This document shows positions 60,154 to 64,000 of a stretch of DNA of 64,000 bases, piece after piece. The translations under genes and the position numbers were made by a program. This DNA comes from VFJQ01 sp044226525 (GTDB lineage: Bacteria; Verrucomicrobiota; Verrucomicrobiia; Chthoniobacterales; Chthoniobacteraceae). A model generated the notes under the pieces. It was not told where the DNA came from. It saw only the letters and a program-made list of their open reading frames with translations, and searched no databases. The DNA is taken from positions 95,158 to 159,157 of the forward strand of contig JBGAGV010000020.1 in NCBI GenBank assembly GCA_044226525.1. Reading direction: 5' to 3'. The stretch's first letter is position 1, and the number at the start of each line of letters is the position of its first letter.

Positions 60154-62520
60154 ATGATCTTCCCTCAAACTCTCCTGTCGCGCCGCCTCGCCGTCATCAT
60201 CGCCGTGGCCGCCGGTTTTTCGGCGGTGGGGCAGACGCCCCCATCCCGGCAACTGCTCGATCTCTCCCTCGAGCCTCCCGCCGTGAACACCTCTCCGGGT
60301 CCGGAATACGCCGATGAAGTGCGCCCGGGGAACATGATCATCGGCCTCGACCGCACTCCGAAGGGCCGCCTGTGGGCAGCGTGGGTTGGCAATGGAGACA
60401 GTCCGAACGGTTTCTTCATGCTCGCGACGAGCGATGACAACTGCAAAACGTGGAGCAAACCACGCTTGGTGATCGATCCGCAGGACGGCACGCTCGACGG
60501 GGTGCGTTACGAGCGACGCGCGTTGGTGGGAAATGTGTGGACCGATCCGCTCGGACGGTTGTGGTGCTTCTTCGATCAGAGCCTCGGTTATTTCGACGGG
60601 CGGGGTGGCGATTGGTTTATCCGCTGCGATGATCCCGACGCTCCCGAGCCGCAATGGACCAAACCTGAGCGTTTTGCCGACGGGTGCACACTGAACAAAC
60701 CGACCGTGCTGAGCAGTGGCGAATGGCTGCTGCCGGTGTCCTTGTGGACGCGCGATCGTATCCACGGTCCCGGCACAAGCAAGGAAGCGCACCACGATCT
60801 CGACTCGATCCGCATGGCAAATGTCTTCGCTTCCACCGATCAGGGAAAGACGTGGAAGCGGCGTGGTGGAGTGGCGTTCCCCGGCACCGATTTCGACGAG
60901 CACATGATCGTCGAGCGCAAGGACGGAAGCCTCTGGATGCTGGCGCGGACGAAACAGGGGATCAGCGAAAGTGTCTCGACCGACAAGGGCGCAACGTGGA
61001 GCGAGCCGCAGCCTTCCTCGATCCAGAATGTGAGCGCGCGCTTCTTCATCCGAAGGCTCGCGAGCGGAAAGCTGCTGCTCGTCAAAAACGGCCCCATCGA
61101 GGTCCGCCTGCCGCGCCGCTCGAGCATGACCGCATTTCTCTCTGACGATGATGGCAGGACGTGGGGCAAGGGGCTCCTGCTCGATGATCGCGCTGAAGTG
61201 TCCTACCCCGATGGTTTCCAGGCGCCGGACGGCACCATTCACATTCTCTACGACTGGAACCGGCACGCCGACGCGGAAATCCTGCACGTGAAATTTACCG
61301 AAGCGGACATCACCGGACCGACCAAGGCGGAAAAAATGACGATGGATCCGGAGGAGATCAAACGGCGAGCGAAGATTGGAAAGAATCTCGTGAACAAAGC
61401 CTACGCGCCGAGGGCGTCGAAGGCGATTGTGTCGGATCCGAAGTGGGAGGCGCAGGCCGCGGAAGACGCGAAGAAGGACTTCAAGAGCATTCCTTACGAC
61501 GGCGTCACACCGAACAAAATGGTGTGCGACACCACCTTGCGCGAGCTGCCGGATGGTTCGTGGATTCTCTTCATGCTGGCGGGCGGAGACACCGAACCCT
61601 CGCCGCTCAACTACACCGGCGTGACGCGCAGCTACGACCGGGGCAAGACGTGGACGCCGCTGGAGCGTTTCGACGTTGGCTTTCCCCGCGAAGGCAAAAC
61701 CATCGGTCAGGGCCCGACCGAACTCATGATCCTCGGCCAGCGCAGCACGCTGTTTTTCTCCACTCATTCCAAGCACTGGGCAAACGATTGGCGTTCTTGG
61801 TTCCTCACCAGCGACGATTCATTCAAGACGTGGAGCAAGCCGGAGGAAGTGCCCGGCCGGTTGAAGGAGCGCACCTTCATCCGCAAGCACATCGTCACGA
61901 AAGACGGGCGCATCGTGGTGCCCTTCCAGCACTACGTCGGCCCGGACGACGAGCAGGACAAGGCGCCGCTCGACCGTGCTTTCACGAACCCGCGCAACGG
62001 CGTGCTCATCAGCAGCGATGGCGGTAAGACCTGGAGTGAGCACGGGAACATTCGCCTCACGCCGAATGACCGCTACTTCGGCTGGGCGGAAAACGATCTC
62101 TTCGAGCATCCTGATGGCCGCATTACCATGGTCATCCGTGGCGATGGGCTCGGCGGGATGCTGTGGAAAGCGGAGTCGAAGGACGGCGGCAGGACGTGGC
62201 CGGAATTCGCGAGCACCACCCCCGTTCCAAATCCCGGCAGCAAGACGACGCTCTACAATCTCGGCGGCGACACCGTGGCGATCCTGCACAATCCGAACAG
62301 TAAACATCGCAGCCCGATGGCGCTCTGGATCAGCTTCGACGGTATGAAGACCTGGCCCTATCAGCGTGTCTTGCAGGCCGAGTCAGTCGATGGGCCGAAG
62401 GGCCGTATGAACTATCCCGATGGCTTTGTGAGCAAGGATAGGCAGTGGCTGCATTTCGCCTTTGACGACAACCGGCACCGAGCGGTTCACTATTCCGCAA
62501 AGTTGCCGCCGCTGCCCTAG
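60154..62520 (+). CDS. secreted double BNR-repeat sialidase-like protein
   Basis: A 788-residue protein with signal peptide MIFPQTLLSRRLAVIIAVAA. It has two sialidase-like propellers in one chain. First: TSDDNCKTWSKPRLV, LWCFFDQSLGYFDGRGGDWFIRCDDPDAP, STDKGATWSEPQ, SDDDGRTWGKGLLL, YPDGFQAPDGTIHILYDWNRH. Second: LRELPDGSWILFMLAGGDTEPSPLNY, SYDRGKTWTPLE, SDDSFKTWSKPEE, SSDGGKTWSEHG, SKDGGRTWPEFAST. Asp boxes are clear in both. Full catalytic assignment of either half is not possible from the sequence alone. ATG at 60154 is used because the signal peptide starts there. Regulated probably by the LacI protein through operator 2. Confidence 0.85.
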   Translation: MIFPQTLLSRRLAVIIAVAAGFSAVGQTPPSRQLLDLSLEPPAVNTSPGPEYADEVRPGNMIIGLDRTPKGRLWAAWVGNGDSPNGFFMLATSDDNCKTWSKPRLVIDPQDGTLDGVRYERRALVGNVWTDPLGRLWCFFDQSLGYFDGRGGDWFIRCDDPDAPEPQWTKPERFADGCTLNKPTVLSSGEWLLPVSLWTRDRIHGPGTSKEAHHDLDSIRMANVFASTDQGKTWKRRGGVAFPGTDFDEHMIVERKDGSLWMLARTKQGISESVSTDKGATWSEPQPSSIQNVSARFFIRRLASGKLLLVKNGPIEVRLPRRSSMTAFLSDDDGRTWGKGLLLDDRAEVSYPDGFQAPDGTIHILYDWNRHADAEILHVKFTEADITGPTKAEKMTMDPEEIKRRAKIGKNLVNKAYAPRASKAIVSDPKWEAQAAEDAKKDFKSIPYDGVTPNKMVCDTTLRELPDGSWILFMLAGGDTEPSPLNYTGVTRSYDRGKTWTPLERFDVGFPREGKTIGQGPTELMILGQRSTLFFSTHSKHWANDWRSWFLTSDDSFKTWSKPEEVPGRLKERTFIRKHIVTKDGRIVVPFQHYVGPDDEQDKAPLDRAFTNPRNGVLISSDGGKTWSEHGNIRLTPNDRYFGWAENDLFEHPDGRITMVIRGDGLGGMLWKAESKDGGRTWPEFASTTPVPNPGSKTTLYNLGGDTVAILHNPNSKHRSPMALWISFDGMKTWPYQRVLQAESVDGPKGRMNYPDGFVSKDRQWLHFAFDDNRHRAVHYSAKLPPLP

Positions 62521-62538
62521 TCGTTCAGGCTCGATCCG

Positions 62539-63720
62539 ATGAAACTGTCCCTTTGGCTGCTGCTCGCGGCGGCTCCGCTCTTTGCCGAAAACGCGCCGCT
62601 ACTTCCCCCCGGTTGGAATCCGAAGGCCGCCGGTGACGCGGTCATGGCGCGCCTTGTCAACACCTCCGCTCCGCAGGTCAAAGGCGCGCACGATGCGGAG
62701 TTCGTGTGCGCGGGCGGCCGGGCCTTCATCGTGTCCGAGGCCAACGATCGAAAAGCCGGCGAGAGCGCGAGCTGGCCTTTCATTTACGCGACGCTCTCGG
62801 TCGTAAACCTGAAGACGCTCGCGCTGGAAAAAGTGATCGACTTCGCGCGTAGCGAGCAGGCCTTCGAAAACGAAACGCTCCCGCCCGGCGCCTGCTTCGT
62901 TCCGCGCATCATCCAGAAGGATGCGAAGACGCTGCGCTGCTATTTCGCGAGCGAAGAGCCGGGTAAACGGCAGTCGCAGATGTGGTTTATCGACTTCGAT
63001 CTCGATCGTCTGGCGTTCACCAACCGGATCGAGAAGGCTAAAATCGAAACCGCCGCGGGCACTTTCGACATGCAGCCGCAGTATTTCCATGCGGATGCCG
63101 CCACCCAAGGTTTCCAACGCCCGGCCAAAGAACATGGGCTGTTTATTTTCGACTCGTTCAAGCAATTCGATGGGCGCACCTACGTCGCACTGAATAACTT
63201 TCCCGTCGGCCAGAACGCCCTCGCCTTCGTGCACGACGATCTCGTCACCTTCGAAGTCCTCGGCCACTACAACGAGCCACAGTCCGCACAACTGAGCGAA
63301 TCCGCCGTGAATCGCCTTCCCGACGGCACTTGGATGGCCATCTGCCGTAACGACAAAGGGAACTATCATTTCACCACGAGCCCAGACGGACGAAAATGGA
63401 GCGCAGGGCGGGAAATGCCCTTCGTGCCAAACGGCACGAACTCGAAGCCGACCTTCGACCGTTTCGGCGACCTCTATTACCTCGGCTGGCAGGAAACCAC
63501 CCCAGTCGATGGCATCCGCCGGGCCGTCTTCAATCTCGACGTTTCTCGCGATGGTAAATCGTGGCAACGCAAATATCGGTTTGAGACATCAAAGTCGTTC
63601 CAATACCCCACCTTCCACGAACACGACGGTGCCATCTGGCTGTGCGTCACCCAAGGTGACACCGACCCGAGCCGTAAAGAGCGGATCATGTTCGGCAAGC
63701 TGGAAGACGCGCCGCGCTAG
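62539..63720 (+). CDS. secreted sialidase-like propeller protein
   Basis: A 393-residue exported protein (MKLSLWLLLAAAPLFAENAP). The order of blades resembles sialidase-type propellers: AHDAEFVCAGGRAFIVSEAND, YATLSVVNLKTLALEKVIDFARS, FVPRIIQKDAKTLRCYFASEEPG, VNRLPDGTWMAICRNDKGNYHFTTSPDGRKWSAGREMPF, FDRFGDLYYLGWQETTPVDGIRRAVFNLDVSRDGKSWQRKYRF. Asp boxes are degenerate. It starts 18 bp after the double sialidase gene and is likely co-transcribed under operator 2. Its stop codon coincides with the edge of the IS5-like insertion, so its original C-terminus may have extended further. Confidence 0.75.
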   Translation: MKLSLWLLLAAAPLFAENAPLLPPGWNPKAAGDAVMARLVNTSAPQVKGAHDAEFVCAGGRAFIVSEANDRKAGESASWPFIYATLSVVNLKTLALEKVIDFARSEQAFENETLPPGACFVPRIIQKDAKTLRCYFASEEPGKRQSQMWFIDFDLDRLAFTNRIEKAKIETAAGTFDMQPQYFHADAATQGFQRPAKEHGLFIFDSFKQFDGRTYVALNNFPVGQNALAFVHDDLVTFEVLGHYNEPQSAQLSESAVNRLPDGTWMAICRNDKGNYHFTTSPDGRKWSAGREMPFVPNGTNSKPTFDRFGDLYYLGWQETTPVDGIRRAVFNLDVSRDGKSWQRKYRFETSKSFQYPTFHEHDGAIWLCVTQGDTDPSRKERIMFGKLEDAPR

Positions 63721-64000
63721 GGCGTGTCTTCAAAATGGTTTGAGCCAGTCGAGGACTGCGGTCAGGCAAGCGACGGCGAAAAACAGGTGGAGGTTTTTTC
63801 GTAGCGAGTGGCGAAGCGGCGCATGGCTTTGGCGCGCTGAAAGAAGTTTTCGATCCGGTAACGTTTGCGATACCAGCCGCGGTGGAAGGGCAGCTTGCGC
63901 CCGCGACCGAGACGGTGGGCGATGCACACCCTGCACTGCTGCGCCCGCAATGTCTCGTAAAGCGCAGAGCTATCGTAAGCCTTGTCGGCAATGATGATGA
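63721..64000 (-). mobile_element. IS5-like insertion sequence (one end in window)
   Basis: The element starts right after CTAG (63717-63720, a typical IS5-family target) with terminal sequence ggcgtgtcttcaaaatgg, and its transposase reads inward from the right on the minus strand. The other end lies beyond the window, so the inverted repeat and target duplication cannot be compared. Confidence 0.7.
63730..64000 (-). CDS. IS5-family transposase, C-terminal part (5' end outside window; frameshift)
   Basis: Only the C-terminal portion of a DDE transposase is in the window. One frame gives IIIADKAYDSSALYETLRAQ...RGRKLPFHRGWYRKRYRIENFFQRAKAMRRFATRYEK with the acidic residue and YR..E..F pattern of IS5/IS4-type catalytic domains, then stops at 63762 after TSTCFSPSLA. 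The normal IS5 ending (LHLFFAVACLTAVLDWLKPF, stop at 63730) lies one base back, in the -1 frame, across a run of six A. Either translation slips here or the copy has an indel. Transposition function is therefore uncertain. Confidence 0.72.

Noticed and set aside
1..64000. CRISPR arrays, rRNA and tRNA genes
   Set aside because: No regularly spaced identical repeats and no recognisable tRNA or rRNA segments were seen on either strand.

Overview
The window looks like chromosomal DNA of a GC-rich member of the Verrucomicrobiota (PVC superphylum), probably a Chthoniobacter/Opitutus-like lineage. This is an inference from content: three large secreted proteins combine a sorbosone-dehydrogenase-like propeller with a C-terminal cytochrome c (the PVC-type heme-binding family), there are sulfatases, BNR sialidases, a pseudopilin with the FTLIELLVVIAIIALLA leader, many Tat or Sec signal peptides, and intergenic palindromes built from short repeated words. 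No rRNA, tRNA or CRISPR array was recognised.

Layout. 0-3.3 kb: a Tat-exported FAD oxidoreductase (cut by the window edge) divergent from an AraC regulator, then a methyltransferase and a Tat-exported sugar isomerase-like protein. 3.4-9.6 kb: a large secreted protein of unknown function, a small membrane protein, signal peptidase I, and the amtB-glnK ammonium module, which has a perfect sigma-54 promoter and a strong terminator. 9.7-16.5 kb: recJ, rnc, hemB, an aminopeptidase P, a PfpI/DJ-1 protein and two small proteins. 16.5-24.7 kb: a PVC-type heme protein, an orphan PotA-like ATPase, rpoN, two small exported coiled-coil proteins and two tandem thymidylate-kinase-like genes. 24.8-30.2 kb: cdd, mnmG (with three parS-like palindromes in or beside it), prfB with its programmed frameshift, and the eno-ftsB pair. 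30.4-33.2 kb: a DUF4838 protein and a pseudopilin. 33.4-40.0 kb: five two-component genes in two coupled operons. 40.5-63.7 kb: a saccharide- and sulfate-ester-oriented region with two sulfatases, three sialidase-like proteins, a GH127-like protein, two dehydrogenase-cytochrome fusions, a LacI regulator and polX. The window ends inside an IS5-like element inserted at the stop codon of the last sialidase-like gene.

How the parts fit. The sigma factor encoded here (rpoN) is the one expected to read the amtB promoter, linking the two loci in nitrogen control. The LacI regulator lies beside a near-palindromic site that is repeated, in the same orientation and exactly 59 nt before the start codon, at a second sialidase gene 10 kb away, so a small sialidase regulon can be proposed. 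The most unusual structural signal is a set of at least five intergenic inverted repeats, each made of a different short repeated word. One of them is translated and forms most of a signal peptide.
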